DNA of 64,000 bases, taken from contig NZ_JADPJG010000029.1 in NCBI RefSeq assembly GCF_023073335.1, positions 52,866-116,865 on the forward strand, read 5' to 3'. The position numbers and the translations under genes are program-made. This document shows positions 43,190 through 52,238 of the stretch, in pieces; position 1 is the stretch's first letter, and every line of letters begins with the position of its first letter. This DNA is from Bradyrhizobium sp. 21. GTDB taxonomy: Bacteria; Pseudomonadota; Alphaproteobacteria; Rhizobiales; Xanthobacteraceae. Below the pieces are notes generated by a model. The model saw only the letters and a program-made list of their open reading frames with translations. It was not told the DNA's origin and did no database searches.

Positions 43190-43451
43190 GCCGCGCTGCG
43201 CGCGGAATAGCGTAGTCCCCCCTTCCCTTTCACATACTGCCTGCTGAGGTGATCGCCGATCTGCGCAGCATGGCCACGCTTCGGGGAAGCCGGGCCGGTC
43301 TCACGTGCCTGGTCGGCATGGGCGCGGAACTCCCAGCTGTCGCCGTCGCGGAGGATCGAGATGGTCAGGCCGGCGGGGCCATCGGCATCGACCTACAATT
43401 CGGCCCGCGCCATGGCGATGGGTTCGGCTTCGTCTTGGCAGATTTGCCCAT
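43183..43451 (-). pseudogene. Decayed small conserved gene (frameshift and stop)
   Basis: ATG 43451 follows GGAGAGTGCTGAT and begins MGKSAKT. One base later the coding-like frame is shifted and reads EAEPIAMARAEL, a TAG, then VDADGPAGLTISILRDGDSW and EFRAHADQARETGPASPKRG, and GDHLSRQYVKGKG. Restoring one base after codon 7 and changing the TAG to a tyrosine codon would give a single protein of about 85 aa. I infer a pseudogene or two sequencing errors. Confidence 0.5.
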
Positions 43452-43532
43452 ATCAGCACTCTCCTAGCATGAGAGGGCATCAGGCCGCCGCCTTGCGCGA
43501 CACCTGTCGAGAGGCGAGAGGGTGCAGGGTTC

Positions 43533-46500
43533 CTACCGCGTCATCTTGATCTGCCGCACGACGGGGATCGTGGGCAGCGAGCCGGTGTGGTCGCTCTCGT
43601 CCTTGGCCTGCGGCGAGGCCGGCGCGCGGGCGGTGGCGTCGGGGAAGCGCTGCTTCATCTCGCGCAGGAAGCCGTCGAGCGTGTCGACGCTGGCGGCCAG
43701 CTTGGCGATCTCGGCGAACTCGGCGCTCGAGGCCCCGGCCGGCTTGCTCGCGATGTCGAAGGCGAGCCGGTCGGCGCTCTCGCTCATCAGCGGTGCGTAT
43801 TTCTCGCGGAAGCGCGACAGGCCGATCGAATCGTCGGCGAGCGCATAGCCGACGGCGGCGCGGATGATGTCGCTCTTCTCCACCGTGTTGAGCGGCTTGA
43901 AGTCACGGAAGCGGTCGCCGTAATAAAGCTCGATCTGCTCGGCGGATTCACGCCAGCGCCGCCCTGCCCAGAAGATGTCGGAACGCAGGCGCAGCACCTC
44001 GCGCCCCGAGACGTTGGAGACGATGTCGAGCGCGAGATCGTGGCGGCCGACGTCGCTCTGCGCGCGCGCCTCCAGCAGCAGGCGCTGCTGCCTGAGCTCG
44101 CCGGAGAGGTCGCTGATCCGGCTCGCGCGCAACGCCGTGATCGCCATGTCGGGCCTGCGGTTGGCGAGATAGATCATGGAGAGGCGCGCGGCCACCTGCG
44201 CACGCGCCGCGCCTTCGAGGCGGTGGTCGACCTGATATTGCAAGAGCTCGGCGGCCTGGTCGAGCAGATCGATCGAGGCGAGACGGTCGGCGAGGCGGCG
44301 GATCAGTTCGTCGCCGCGGCGGCCGATCGGCGTCAGCTCGCGGAACTCGTAGAACATCCCGAGCGCCTCGACCGGCGGCAACTCGTCGCCCTTGGGGCCC
44401 AGGAAGATCTGCGTGAACAGATCGGAGGCGAGGTCCTGTGCCTGGCGCGAGGCGTCCGCGTTCGGCTGCAGCTTCGTCGCGGTACGCGCCGCGGTAAGCG
44501 CGTCCCGGTAGCGCCCGTTCTCGGCATAGATCTGCGACAGCATCTGCAGCGTCTTGACCTCGATCGAGTCGCCGCGCCAGGTCATCGAGAGCGTCTCGAG
44601 CTCGCGCAGCGCGTCTTCCCTGCCGATCTCGTCGCGCTTCTGCCGCAGCGCGACCTCGAGCTGCTTGGCCTCGGCCGCAGCCGGCCGGTCGGCCGAACCG
44701 ACCGCGAACTTGTAGTCGTCGAGCGCGTCCTTGTCGTGGCCGAGCGCCTCGGCGAGCCGGCCGCGCAGCACGGCGAAGCCGGGCGCGGCCTCGGGCGAGA
44801 CGCCGACCACCTCGAGCTCGCTGCGGCGCTTGGAAGCGCCGGCATAGTCCTTCACCTCGAGCGAAGCGCGCATCGCCTCCATCGTCACGATGCGCTGAAT
44901 GTCGAGCGGCAGCGAGGCAATGGCGAACTCGACGTTCTTGAATTTTTCGCGCGCATCGGCCCATTTGCCCTGGCGTGCATAGGCGAGCGCCTTCCAGAGC
45001 TGGGAATCGTGGCTGTTGCCGATCACGGGGTTGGCGAGGTCCTTCAGGCCCTGCGCCGGCCGGCCGATCAGGATGCTCGATATCGCGTGCATGATCAGCG
45101 CACCGCTCTCCTCCTTGTTGAGGGGATCGCTCAGCATCAATTCGGTGACGGCCTTGGCCTCATGATACATCGCGCGCGACATGTAGAATTGCGCGAGGTC
45201 CAGCCGCGGTAGCGAGCGCAGCGCAGGTTCGACGGCCGAGATCGCGGTGATCAGGTTGCCCTGGCGCGTCCAGAAATCCTCCGACTGGCCCTTGCGCCAG
45301 TTTTCGGGACTGAAGATCGGTCGCACCGCAGTCGGCGCCCGCTCGGCCGAGATGTCGACCGGCGACAGCGTCAACCCGCCCTTCTTGCCGAGGATCACCT
45401 TGTCGGACCCGACCTCGACGCCGATCTCGTCGGAATTCGGCCGGATCGCGATGCCATGCGCGGATTCCAGCAGCGCGAGATCGACGAGGTCCTGCCGCTT
45501 GATGAAACCGCGCACCGGCCGCTGCCCGGTGACGACATAGAGCGTGTCGCCGGCGTCGGGGTCGGTGAGCTTGTGCAGAAGGCCCGGATTGGCGAAAGGG
45601 ATCGCGATGTTGGCGAGCGCGGGGTCGGTGATGTTGCGCGACATCAGCAGCGGCAGCGGCGTCGCCTGGATCTTGTCGGCGAGCGTCAACAGCCAGTTGG
45701 TCTCCTTGCCGACCTCCTCGCTCGTCAGCGAATAGACCAGCGGCCGGGTGAGACGGATGCGCACCGCCTGTCCCTTGTCGAGCGGGATGCGGCCGACCTC
45801 GCCGATCATCGCACCGCCCTTGGTGCGTATGGCCTCGACGTCGATCGGCTTGGCCGTATCGAACACCAGCCAGACGGTGTCGCCACGACGGAATGCCGCC
45901 GCAGGCGTTGCGACCGGAAGCGGGAAAGTCACGCGCAGGCCGTCGCTGTCGCGGCGGGCATCGACGCTGGCAGCAGTGGGCGGCGGCATGGCCGGCGCCT
46001 CTGCCGGCGCAGGCTTGACGGCTTCCTTGACCGGCTCCTTCGCGACCTCTTTAGGCGCTTCGGCAACAACCGGTTTGGCCGGCGCAACCGCGGCTTCTGC
46101 AACGGGCTTGGGAGCATCCTTGGGCGCTTCCGCAGCGTGCGCGGCTTCGACCGCGGGAGCCGGCGCTGGTTTCGGCGCTTCAGCGGGCGGCATGGCGGCG
46201 GGCGCTTCCGGCTTCACCTCGGGCTTGACGTCGATTTTGGCTTCGCGCGCGATCGTCTCCGACGTCGGGGGCGCGATCTCGCGATGCGCGTCCTTCGGCT
46301 TCTCGGCCGCCGGCTTTTCAGCCGCAGGCGCAGGTCCGTGACCGGCAGGCTTGGCCTGCGCGATCGCCGCCTCGGCCGTCATGGCCATCTTGCCCTTGTC
46401 CGGCTGGAAGGCGATGTCGACGACGTAGTTCTTGTCGTCGCGGAACGAATGCACGTCGGAATCGCCGATCAGCGCGATCTCGACACTGGTCTGGTCGATG

Positions 46501-47285
46501 TCGCCCTTCTGCTTGATCGAGGCGACGTTCGGGGGCGCTGCGACGACCGCATCCGCCAGATCGAAATTGAGGTTGGCGTTGAAAGCGAGCGTGAGCTTCT
46601 GCTCGTTGAGCACGGAGGAGACGCCGACGCCGTCGGGCATCTCGAACACGAAGCGGACGAAGGTCGGCTGCACCGAGGCGCGCACGCGGATCTGCGGACG
46701 CTTCTTGGACTCGGCTGCGGCGCGCTGGGCGCGCAGGGCGCGTTCGGCGACGCGGGCGCGCTCGGCCAGTTCCTTGACCACATCCATGGGCAGGCTCGGC
46801 GGCGGCCCCTTCCACCCCTCCGGCATGAGGTCGATGAAGGTGCGCTCGCCGGCATTCATGGTGTTGACGGTGACGCGCCGCGCCAGCGACAGGCGGATGG
46901 CGCCGCCATCGGGATCGCGGCGGGCGGAGTTGACGTAGTCGGGGGCGCCTTCCGGGACGCGATCGACGGGAACGTCCACCGCCCGGTCGAAGCGGATGAC
47001 GAGAATGGAGCCGGCCATCGTCACCTCGGAGGGGACGTCCTCGCCGAGCTTGATCACGAGCCGGGCAAAGCCGCCGCCGGCCGAGAAAGTCGCCTCGCCA
47101 CGGATGGCATCGGCCGCCCGGGTCGGCGCACTGAAGCCGGTCAGCAGGCAGGCTGCCAGCAGCGGCGCCACGCGGACATGACGCGACAATCCCAGCGCCA
47201 GGGCGCGGGCTCGCGACACAAATCCAGCGGCAGCCTCTCGCGCCATTGGCGGCATTTCTTCCGGTTCGACGGTCCACGCCGGCAT
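43533..47285 (-). CDS. Giant periplasmic TPR protein of the flagellar locus
   Basis: The 1250-aa protein has a signal-like helix at about residues 36-57. Beta-rich AMIN-like regions follow, at about 60-150 (GEATFSAGGGFARLVIKLGE) and 200-300. A long Ala/Pro/Lys-rich linker (about 310-440) leads to another beta region and then helical TPR-type repeats over about 690-1200, for example YMSRAMYHEAKAVTELML and LAYARQGKWADAREKFKNVE. It follows motE on the same strand and has its own CtrA-type box. A scaffold role in motor or envelope assembly is inferred from context; I cannot assign a name. Confidence 0.75.
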   Translation of the reverse strand: MPAWTVEPEEMPPMAREAAAGFVSRARALALGLSRHVRVAPLLAACLLTGFSAPTRAADAIRGEATFSAGGGFARLVIKLGEDVPSEVTMAGSILVIRFDRAVDVPVDRVPEGAPDYVNSARRDPDGGAIRLSLARRVTVNTMNAGERTFIDLMPEGWKGPPPSLPMDVVKELAERARVAERALRAQRAAAESKKRPQIRVRASVQPTFVRFVFEMPDGVGVSSVLNEQKLTLAFNANLNFDLADAVVAAPPNVASIKQKGDIDQTSVEIALIGDSDVHSFRDDKNYVVDIAFQPDKGKMAMTAEAAIAQAKPAGHGPAPAAEKPAAEKPKDAHREIAPPTSETIAREAKIDVKPEVKPEAPAAMPPAEAPKPAPAPAVEAAHAAEAPKDAPKPVAEAAVAPAKPVVAEAPKEVAKEPVKEAVKPAPAEAPAMPPPTAASVDARRDSDGLRVTFPLPVATPAAAFRRGDTVWLVFDTAKPIDVEAIRTKGGAMIGEVGRIPLDKGQAVRIRLTRPLVYSLTSEEVGKETNWLLTLADKIQATPLPLLMSRNITDPALANIAIPFANPGLLHKLTDPDAGDTLYVVTGQRPVRGFIKRQDLVDLALLESAHGIAIRPNSDEIGVEVGSDKVILGKKGGLTLSPVDISAERAPTAVRPIFSPENWRKGQSEDFWTRQGNLITAISAVEPALRSLPRLDLAQFYMSRAMYHEAKAVTELMLSDPLNKEESGALIMHAISSILIGRPAQGLKDLANPVIGNSHDSQLWKALAYARQGKWADAREKFKNVEFAIASLPLDIQRIVTMEAMRASLEVKDYAGASKRRSELEVVGVSPEAAPGFAVLRGRLAEALGHDKDALDDYKFAVGSADRPAAAEAKQLEVALRQKRDEIGREDALRELETLSMTWRGDSIEVKTLQMLSQIYAENGRYRDALTAARTATKLQPNADASRQAQDLASDLFTQIFLGPKGDELPPVEALGMFYEFRELTPIGRRGDELIRRLADRLASIDLLDQAAELLQYQVDHRLEGAARAQVAARLSMIYLANRRPDMAITALRASRISDLSGELRQQRLLLEARAQSDVGRHDLALDIVSNVSGREVLRLRSDIFWAGRRWRESAEQIELYYGDRFRDFKPLNTVEKSDIIRAAVGYALADDSIGLSRFREKYAPLMSESADRLAFDIASKPAGASSAEFAEIAKLAASVDTLDGFLREMKQRFPDATARAPASPQAKDESDHTGSLPTIPVVRQIKMTR

Positions 47286-47323
47286 TGCTGCCGGCCCCTG
47301 CCCTCGACTGTAGGTTTTGCCAA

Positions 47324-47338
47324 TTAAGGACTTCTTAA
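47324..47338. promoter_or_regulatory. CtrA-type box upstream of the TPR gene
   Basis: TTAAGGACTTCTTAA is an exact TTAA-N7-TTAA, 39 bp upstream of the TPR start and just past the motE stop. This suggests a separate cell-cycle promoter for the TPR gene. Confidence 0.65.
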
Positions 47339-47348
47339 GTATGAGCCC

Positions 47349-48104
47349 TCAATTCGGCTTTTGCGTCGGCTTGCCGTCGATCTTGGGCAGCTCGCCGGCC
47401 GAGGCGGATTGATCGCCGCCGCCATTGGCCCGGCGGGCCATCTCGACCGTCAGCCGCTCGGCGGCCTCGGGCGACATCAGCCCCATGATGTCCGACATCT
47501 TTCGCGGCGCGATCGCGGAGGCGATCTCGATCAGCACGCCCATCTCGAGCCGGTCGAACACCCGCGCGGCGTCCTTGGGCTTCATGCCCTCGTACATGGT
47601 CACGAGGCCCTTCATGCGCTGGGCTTCGGCGGCCTTCTGCTCGGCCTGCGTCGCGGAGATGCGGGTTTCCACCGCCTTCATCTCCTCGACCTTGTTTTCG
47701 ATGCGCTTCTCGGCCGATTTCAACAGGCTCTCGCGGATGTCGATCTCGCGCTGGCGGGCCTCGATCTCCTGGCGGCGCGACTGCAGGCGTTCCAGGATCG
47801 CGCGCTCGGAGGCCGGGATCTGCGGCGGGGCTTCCTCCGCCTTGACCACGGTGCCTTCGGCCTTGGTGTCGGGCGCGGCCGGCTTCGGCGCCGGCGCGCC
47901 ATGGGTCGAGCCCGTGATATCGGGGTCCTCGCGGCCGCTCGGGAAGTTCAGATTCTCCTGTGCCCAGGATTTCTTGGTCTGGTTCGGCTTGTAGTCGAAG
48001 ACATAGCCGCCATTGATCACGAGGCCCGCGACCTTCAGCGTGGCGAGACCTGCGATAGCGACCAGCACGACCGGAATGACGCGGATGTTACGAAAGGATT
48101 TCAT
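47349..48104 (-). CDS. motE: MotE-like flagellar protein with MgtE-N domain
   Basis: The 251-aa protein starts with a signal/anchor helix (MKSFRNIRVIPVVLVAIAGL). It has a Pro/Ala/Lys region, a long coiled coil (about 95-165, ILERLQSRRQEIEARQREID) and a C-terminal MgtE-N-like domain with MYEGMKPKDAARVFDRLEMG and SDIMGLMSPEAAERLTVEMA. In Sinorhizobium MotE is a periplasmic chaperone of the motility protein MotC. It follows the DUF6468 gene by nine bases in the fliL operon. Confidence 0.8.
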   Translation of the reverse strand: MKSFRNIRVIPVVLVAIAGLATLKVAGLVINGGYVFDYKPNQTKKSWAQENLNFPSGREDPDITGSTHGAPAPKPAAPDTKAEGTVVKAEEAPPQIPASERAILERLQSRRQEIEARQREIDIRESLLKSAEKRIENKVEEMKAVETRISATQAEQKAAEAQRMKGLVTMYEGMKPKDAARVFDRLEMGVLIEIASAIAPRKMSDIMGLMSPEAAERLTVEMARRANGGGDQSASAGELPKIDGKPTQKPN

Positions 48105-48113
48105 ACCCTGACT

Positions 48114-48560
48114 TTATGCCGCAAGGCCGTTGGATCGGCGTCGCTCGGAGAAGGCTTCGGCCGCAGCCGCCACCGCCTTCGCCGACGAGGGCTTGGCTGC
48201 GGGCGCCACGACCATTTCCGGGTTGGTCACGGGGCGCGCGGCGATCGCGATCTTGGACAGGCGCCGCACCACGTTGTCGGCTTCGCCGAGCTGCTTGTAG
48301 AGCTGCTCGGACATCTGGGTCGCCGCCGCAAGCTGGCTGCCGAGGTTCTCGTTGACGTCGCGTACGGCGAGCTTCAGCCCGCCGATCGCGCGCTCGGCGA
48401 TCTCGGTTGCGGTGATCAGCTCGCCGATGACCGCCTTCAGCGAATGCTCGTCCGCCTTCAGCCGTGTCAGCCGCTTGTTGAGCGTGACGCAGTAGACGAT
48501 CGTCAGCAGCAGCAGAATAGCCACCAGCGTCTCGATCGCCATTCCCAGGGAGTGGTTCAT
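48114..48560 (-). CDS. DUF6468 flagellar-operon membrane protein
   Basis: The 148-aa protein starts MNHSLGMAIETLVAILLLLT with one N-terminal membrane helix. A coiled-coil region contains YCVTLNKRLTRLKADEHSLK and ELITATEIAERAIGGLKLAV, and a disordered Ala-rich end follows. The start codon overlaps the fliM stop by four bases (ATGA), so the two are coupled. The family is found in alphaproteobacterial flagellar operons; the role is unknown. Confidence 0.75.
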   Translation of the reverse strand: MNHSLGMAIETLVAILLLLTIVYCVTLNKRLTRLKADEHSLKAVIGELITATEIAERAIGGLKLAVRDVNENLGSQLAAATQMSEQLYKQLGEADNVVRRLSKIAIAARPVTNPEMVVAPAAKPSSAKAVAAAAEAFSERRRSNGLAA

Positions 48561-49759
48561 GGGGCCTCCATCATCTTGTTCTGCTCGTCGACCTTCTCGA
48601 ACATCGCAAGTGTCGTACTTGGCTTGCGCAGGGGTTTCGTCACCCTGATAGCGACGCGGTCGCCGACCCGGCCCATGCGTCCTTCGGTGATGGTGACGTC
48701 GCCGCAGCGCACGGTGACGTTGGCATCGGCGCGCATGTCCAGCGGCAGCGTGTCGCCGACCTTCAGCCGCATCAGCTGCTTGAGCGGAATGTCGGCTTCG
48801 TAGAGCACGGCGTCGACGGAGATCTCGGCCTGGACGATCTCGGTGGCGAAATGGCCTTCCCAGATCTGGTCGCGGCCGAACTTTTCGCCCATGAACATCT
48901 GGAGCAGGACGCCCCGGATCGGCTCGATGGTCGCGTAAGGCAGCAAGAGCTCGATGTTGCCGCCGCGATCTTCCATGTCGATCCGCAGGCGTACCAGGAT
49001 CGCGGCGTTGGCAGGACGGCTGATCGCGGCGAAACGCGGGTTGGTCTCGAGCCGGTCGATCGTGAAGGTCACCGGCGACAGCGGCCGGAACGCCTGCTCG
49101 GCGTCGGCCATGACCACCTCGACCAGCCGCTTGACCAGCTCGGTCTCGATCGTGGTGTAGGGCCGGCCTTCGATGCGGAGCTGGCTCGAGCCGCGGCGGC
49201 CGCCGAGCAGCACGTCGATCATCGAGTAAATCAGGCTGGAATCGACCACAGCCATGCCGAAATTGTCCCACTCCTCGGCCTTGAAGACGGTGAGGACGGC
49301 GGGCAGCGGGATCGAGTTCATGTAGTCGCCGAAGCGCACCGAGGTGATGCGGTCGAGCGAAACTTCGACGTTGTCGGAGGTGAAATTGCGCAGCGAGGTC
49401 GTCAGCAACCGCACCAGGCGGTCAAAGACGATTTCGAGCATCGGCAGACGCTCGTAGGAGACCATCGCCGAATCGATGATGGCGCGAATGCCGGAATGGT
49501 CGTCCAGCGTGACGTCGCCGACCGCGAAGCCGAGGAGGTTGTCGATCTCCTCCTGCGACAGCACGCGCTCGCCGGAATTCTTGCCGGCGCCGAGATCGCG
49601 GCTGCCGTCCTCGACCATGGCCGCCCATTGCAGGGCCATGGTCTCGGATAGTTCGTTTTCGGCAGCAGCCTTCGCGGCCTCGGCGGGATCCTCGGAATCG
49701 AGCGAGGCCTCCCATTGGGCGGCAATTGCATCCTGGTCTGGTTGGTCGGTGCCTGCCAT
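48557..49759 (-). CDS. fliM: Flagellar switch protein FliM
   Basis: The 400-aa protein has the C-ring FliM layout: LSQEEIDNLLGFAVGD near the N-terminus, YERLPMLEIVFDRLVRLLTT and the GGRRGSSQ motif in MIDVLLGGRRGSSQLRIEGR. The SpoA-type C-terminal domain contains LKQLMRLKVGDTLPLDMRAD. It lies 19 bp after fliL. The N-terminal extension before the LSQEEID motif is longer than in enterobacteria. Confidence 0.95.
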   Translation of the reverse strand: MAGTDQPDQDAIAAQWEASLDSEDPAEAAKAAAENELSETMALQWAAMVEDGSRDLGAGKNSGERVLSQEEIDNLLGFAVGDVTLDDHSGIRAIIDSAMVSYERLPMLEIVFDRLVRLLTTSLRNFTSDNVEVSLDRITSVRFGDYMNSIPLPAVLTVFKAEEWDNFGMAVVDSSLIYSMIDVLLGGRRGSSQLRIEGRPYTTIETELVKRLVEVVMADAEQAFRPLSPVTFTIDRLETNPRFAAISRPANAAILVRLRIDMEDRGGNIELLLPYATIEPIRGVLLQMFMGEKFGRDQIWEGHFATEIVQAEISVDAVLYEADIPLKQLMRLKVGDTLPLDMRADANVTVRCGDVTITEGRMGRVGDRVAIRVTKPLRKPSTTLAMFEKVDEQNKMMEAP

Positions 49760-49778
49760 GATCCCTAGCCCGTCATGC

Positions 49779-50279
49779 TCACTGGATCACGACTTCCTTG
49801 AACAGCACCGCGCTGACCTGGACCGGGGCCACCGCCGCGTTGACGCGCTTGGTCAGCTCTTCCTTGAGACGGAAGACGCCGGCGGAACCGTTGAGGTCGG
49901 AGGAGCGCAGCTCGCGCACATAGGTCTGGAAGATGTCGGTGATGCGCGGCATCGTCGGCTTGATCGCCTCGATCTGCTTCTCTTCCTTCAGCTCCAGCAC
50001 GACCTTGAGCTTCAGATATTGCACGCGCTCGCCCGGCGCGCCGGCGAGGTTGACCATGATGTCGGGAACCTCGACGAAAGCCGGCGGCTTCGGCGGGGGC
50101 GCCACCTCGGCGTGATGCTCGTCGTCGCCATGCCGGAAAAAGAAGAACCAGGTCGCGGCACCGCCGCCGAGGACCGCGAGCAGGCCCACGGCCATGATGA
50201 TGATCTTGAGCTTGTTCTTCGGCGGAGCGGCTTCCGCGCCTTCGGCAGCTGCGCCGCCTTCCGCTTCATTCTCTGCCAT
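49779..50279 (-). CDS. fliL: Flagellar basal-body protein FliL
   Basis: The 166-aa protein has an acidic/Ala N-terminus, one membrane helix at about 27-47 (IIIMAVGLLAVLGGGAATWF), a Pro-rich linker and the periplasmic FliL domain ending LKEELTKRVNAAVAPVQVSA VLFKEVVIQ. FliL surrounds the stator and affects torque. First gene of fliL-fliM-DUF6468-motE. Confidence 0.93.
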   Translation of the reverse strand: MAENEAEGGAAAEGAEAAPPKNKLKIIIMAVGLLAVLGGGAATWFFFFRHGDDEHHAEVAPPPKPPAFVEVPDIMVNLAGAPGERVQYLKLKVVLELKEEKQIEAIKPTMPRITDIFQTYVRELRSSDLNGSAGVFRLKEELTKRVNAAVAPVQVSAVLFKEVVIQ

Positions 50280-50433
50280 GGTCGCCGCGCTCGTTCATGT
50301 CTCAAAGGGATCGAAAGAGCGAAGCTCCTGCAGACAGTGACGCGATACAAATGCCCCAGCGCAGTGCGCTCCTCTTATGTGCAAACGCTACGGTAATAAT
50401 GGTTAACGGAACCTTTCGATTGGGCCTTCACTA

Positions 50434-50446
50434 GGAAAAATCTGCC
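50434..50446. promoter_or_regulatory. GGCARAAYYTGCC-like site in the fliL/flgF region
   Basis: GGAAAAATCTGCC differs from GGCAAAATCTGCC (57955) by one base. It lies 88 bp upstream of the sigma-54-like element before flgF, the distance expected of an enhancer. A half CtrA site TTAAC lies at 50403. Confidence 0.5.
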
Positions 50447-50534
50447 GGGCAAACATGGCTAACAGACCCTTTCTGCCGCCTCCCCGCACCCTCGAAAAAT
50501 CAACAAGACATTGAAATTACACAATCTTCCGGAG

Positions 50535-50549
50535 TGGCACGACTTTCGC
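50535..50549 (+). promoter_or_regulatory. Sigma-54-type promoter of flgF operon
   Basis: TGGCACGACTTTCGC has GG and GC exactly ten bases apart and matches the -24/-12 consensus TGGCACG-N4-TTGC except for one base in the -12 box. It lies about 113 bp upstream of flgF. A nearly identical layout precedes flgI. Confidence 0.7.
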
Positions 50550-50661
50550 TGAGAAAGGACCGAGACCCGACGGTTTGGGAGAACCTGACAGTCTCGTTCA
50601 CGGGGTCGGCCAAGGCGCTTGGGAGAGCGAAATGGCGGATCTCACTCAGGGGAGATTTCCG

Positions 50662-51423
50662 ATGCAGAACGCGCTTCTGATCGGCTTGTCACGGCAGATG
50701 ACGTTGGAACGGCAGATGGATGTCGTCGCCAACAACGTCGCCAATGCCAACACCAACGGCTTCAAGGCCGACCATTCGCTGTTCGAGGAGTACCTCAACT
50801 CGAATGCGCGTGAGGACAATTTCGCCGGCTCCGACCGTCGGGTCTCCTATGTGCAGGACCGCGGCACCTTCCGCGACGTCAGCCAGGGGCCGCTGGAGAT
50901 GACCAAGAACCCGCTCGACATGGCGATCACCGGCAACGCCTATTTCGCAGTGCAGGCCAATGGCGGCGAACGCTACACCCGTGACGGCAAATTCTCGCTC
51001 AACAGCACTGGCCAGCTCGTCACCACCGACGGCAACCTCGTGCTCGGCACCAGCGGCCCGATCACCTTCCAGCCGACTGACCACGACATCAACGTCGCCC
51101 CCGACGGCACCGTCACCGTGCTCGAGGGCACGGCCAAGGCCGACTCGATCCGCGGCAAGATCCGCATGGCCTCGTTCGACGATCCAGCCAAGCTGACCAA
51201 GCTCGGCGCCAACCTCTACAGCGCCGGCTCCGCGACCGCGCAGGCCGGCACCAAGTCGACCGTGCAGCAGGGCTACGTCGAGAAGTCGAACGTGAACTCG
51301 GTCGGTGAGATGAGCCGCATGGTCGAAGTCATGCGCAGCTACACGGCCATCGCCAATCTGCTCCAGCAGCAGAGTGACATGCACAAATCGGCGATCGAGA
51401 AGCTCGCCGACGTTCCGGCCTGA
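50662..51423 (+). CDS. flgF: Flagellar rod protein FlgF
   Basis: The 253-aa protein starts MQNALLIGLSRQMTLERQMD VVANNVANANTNGFKADHSL (split), the rod/hook N-terminal motif. It ends with SVGEMSRMVEVMRSYTAIAN. GGGGAGA precedes ATG 50662; the earlier in-frame start at 50575 has no support. FlgF is the proximal rod protein paired with FlgG. First gene of flgF-flgG-flgA-flgH, downstream of a sigma-54-like promoter. Confidence 0.94.
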   Translation: MQNALLIGLSRQMTLERQMDVVANNVANANTNGFKADHSLFEEYLNSNAREDNFAGSDRRVSYVQDRGTFRDVSQGPLEMTKNPLDMAITGNAYFAVQANGGERYTRDGKFSLNSTGQLVTTDGNLVLGTSGPITFQPTDHDINVAPDGTVTVLEGTAKADSIRGKIRMASFDDPAKLTKLGANLYSAGSATAQAGTKSTVQQGYVEKSNVNSVGEMSRMVEVMRSYTAIANLLQQQSDMHKSAIEKLADVPA

Positions 51424-51439
51424 TTGAAGGAGAACTGAT

Positions 51440-52228
51440 ATGCAGGCGCTTCACACCGCAGCGACCGGAATGGCGGCACAGGAACTCAACGTTCAGGTGA
51501 TCTCCAACAACATCGCCAACCTGCGCACCACCGGCTTCAAGAAGCAGACCGCGGCGTTCCAGGACCTGATCTACGAACACGTCCGCCGCGTCGGCGCCCA
51601 GTCCTCCGACCAGGGCACCATCCTGCCCGTCGGCGTCGACATCGGCGGCGGCGTCAAGACCGTCGGCACGCCGCGCAGCATGACCCAGGGCACGCTGTCG
51701 CAGACCGGCAACGATCTCGACGTCGCCATCTCCGGCGAAGGCTTCTTCAAGATCCTGATGCCGGACGGCAGCTTCCAGTACACCCGTGACGGCACCTTCC
51801 AGATGGACAATCAGGGCCGCATCGTCACCGCGCAGGGCAACCCGGTGCAGCCGACGATCACGATCCCGAACAACGCCTCGGGCCTCACCATCAACGTGCA
51901 GGGCCAGGTCTCGGTGACGCTGCCGGGCTCGTCGACCTCGACCGTCCAGGGCCAGATCGGCCTGACCCGCTTCATCAACAAGGCGGGCCTCCAGCCCGTC
52001 GGCAACAATCAGTTCACCGAGACGCCCTCCTCCGGCCCGCCGCAGGACGGCACGGCGACTGCCGAGGGTTTCGGCAACATCACCCAGAGCAGCCTCGAGC
52101 AGGCCAATGTCGACGTCGTCTCGGAGATGAGCGACCTGATCGCCGCCCAGCGCGCCTACGAGATGAACGCCAAGGTGATCAGCGCCGCCGACCAGATGAT
52201 GCAATCGACCACGGCGCTGTTCCGCTGA
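51440..52228 (+). CDS. flgG: Flagellar distal rod protein FlgG
   Basis: The 262-aa protein starts MQALHTAATGMAAQELNVQV then ISNNIANLRTTGFKKQTAAF and ends NVDVVSEMSDLIAAQRAYEM NAKVISAADQMMQ, the classic FlgG termini. Size is normal. It begins 16 bp after flgF; the flgA gene follows at once. Confidence 0.97.
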   Translation: MQALHTAATGMAAQELNVQVISNNIANLRTTGFKKQTAAFQDLIYEHVRRVGAQSSDQGTILPVGVDIGGGVKTVGTPRSMTQGTLSQTGNDLDVAISGEGFFKILMPDGSFQYTRDGTFQMDNQGRIVTAQGNPVQPTITIPNNASGLTINVQGQVSVTLPGSSTSTVQGQIGLTRFINKAGLQPVGNNQFTETPSSGPPQDGTATAEGFGNITQSSLEQANVDVVSEMSDLIAAQRAYEMNAKVISAADQMMQSTTALFR

Positions 52229-52238
52229 GGTGATGACG

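Noticed and set aside
43437..43448. GGCAGATTTGCC in the fliP-TPR gap as another copy of the flagellar palindrome
   Set aside because: The spacer is four bases instead of five and it lies within the coding part of the pseudogene.
45456..47327. 623-codon open frame antisense to the TPR gene, and similar long antisense frames at 23316-25193, 36078-37487, 43587-45212 and 61472-62887
   Set aside because: They mirror well-supported genes in high-GC DNA, have repetitive Arg/Gly/Asp composition and no ribosome sites. They are reading-frame shadows.
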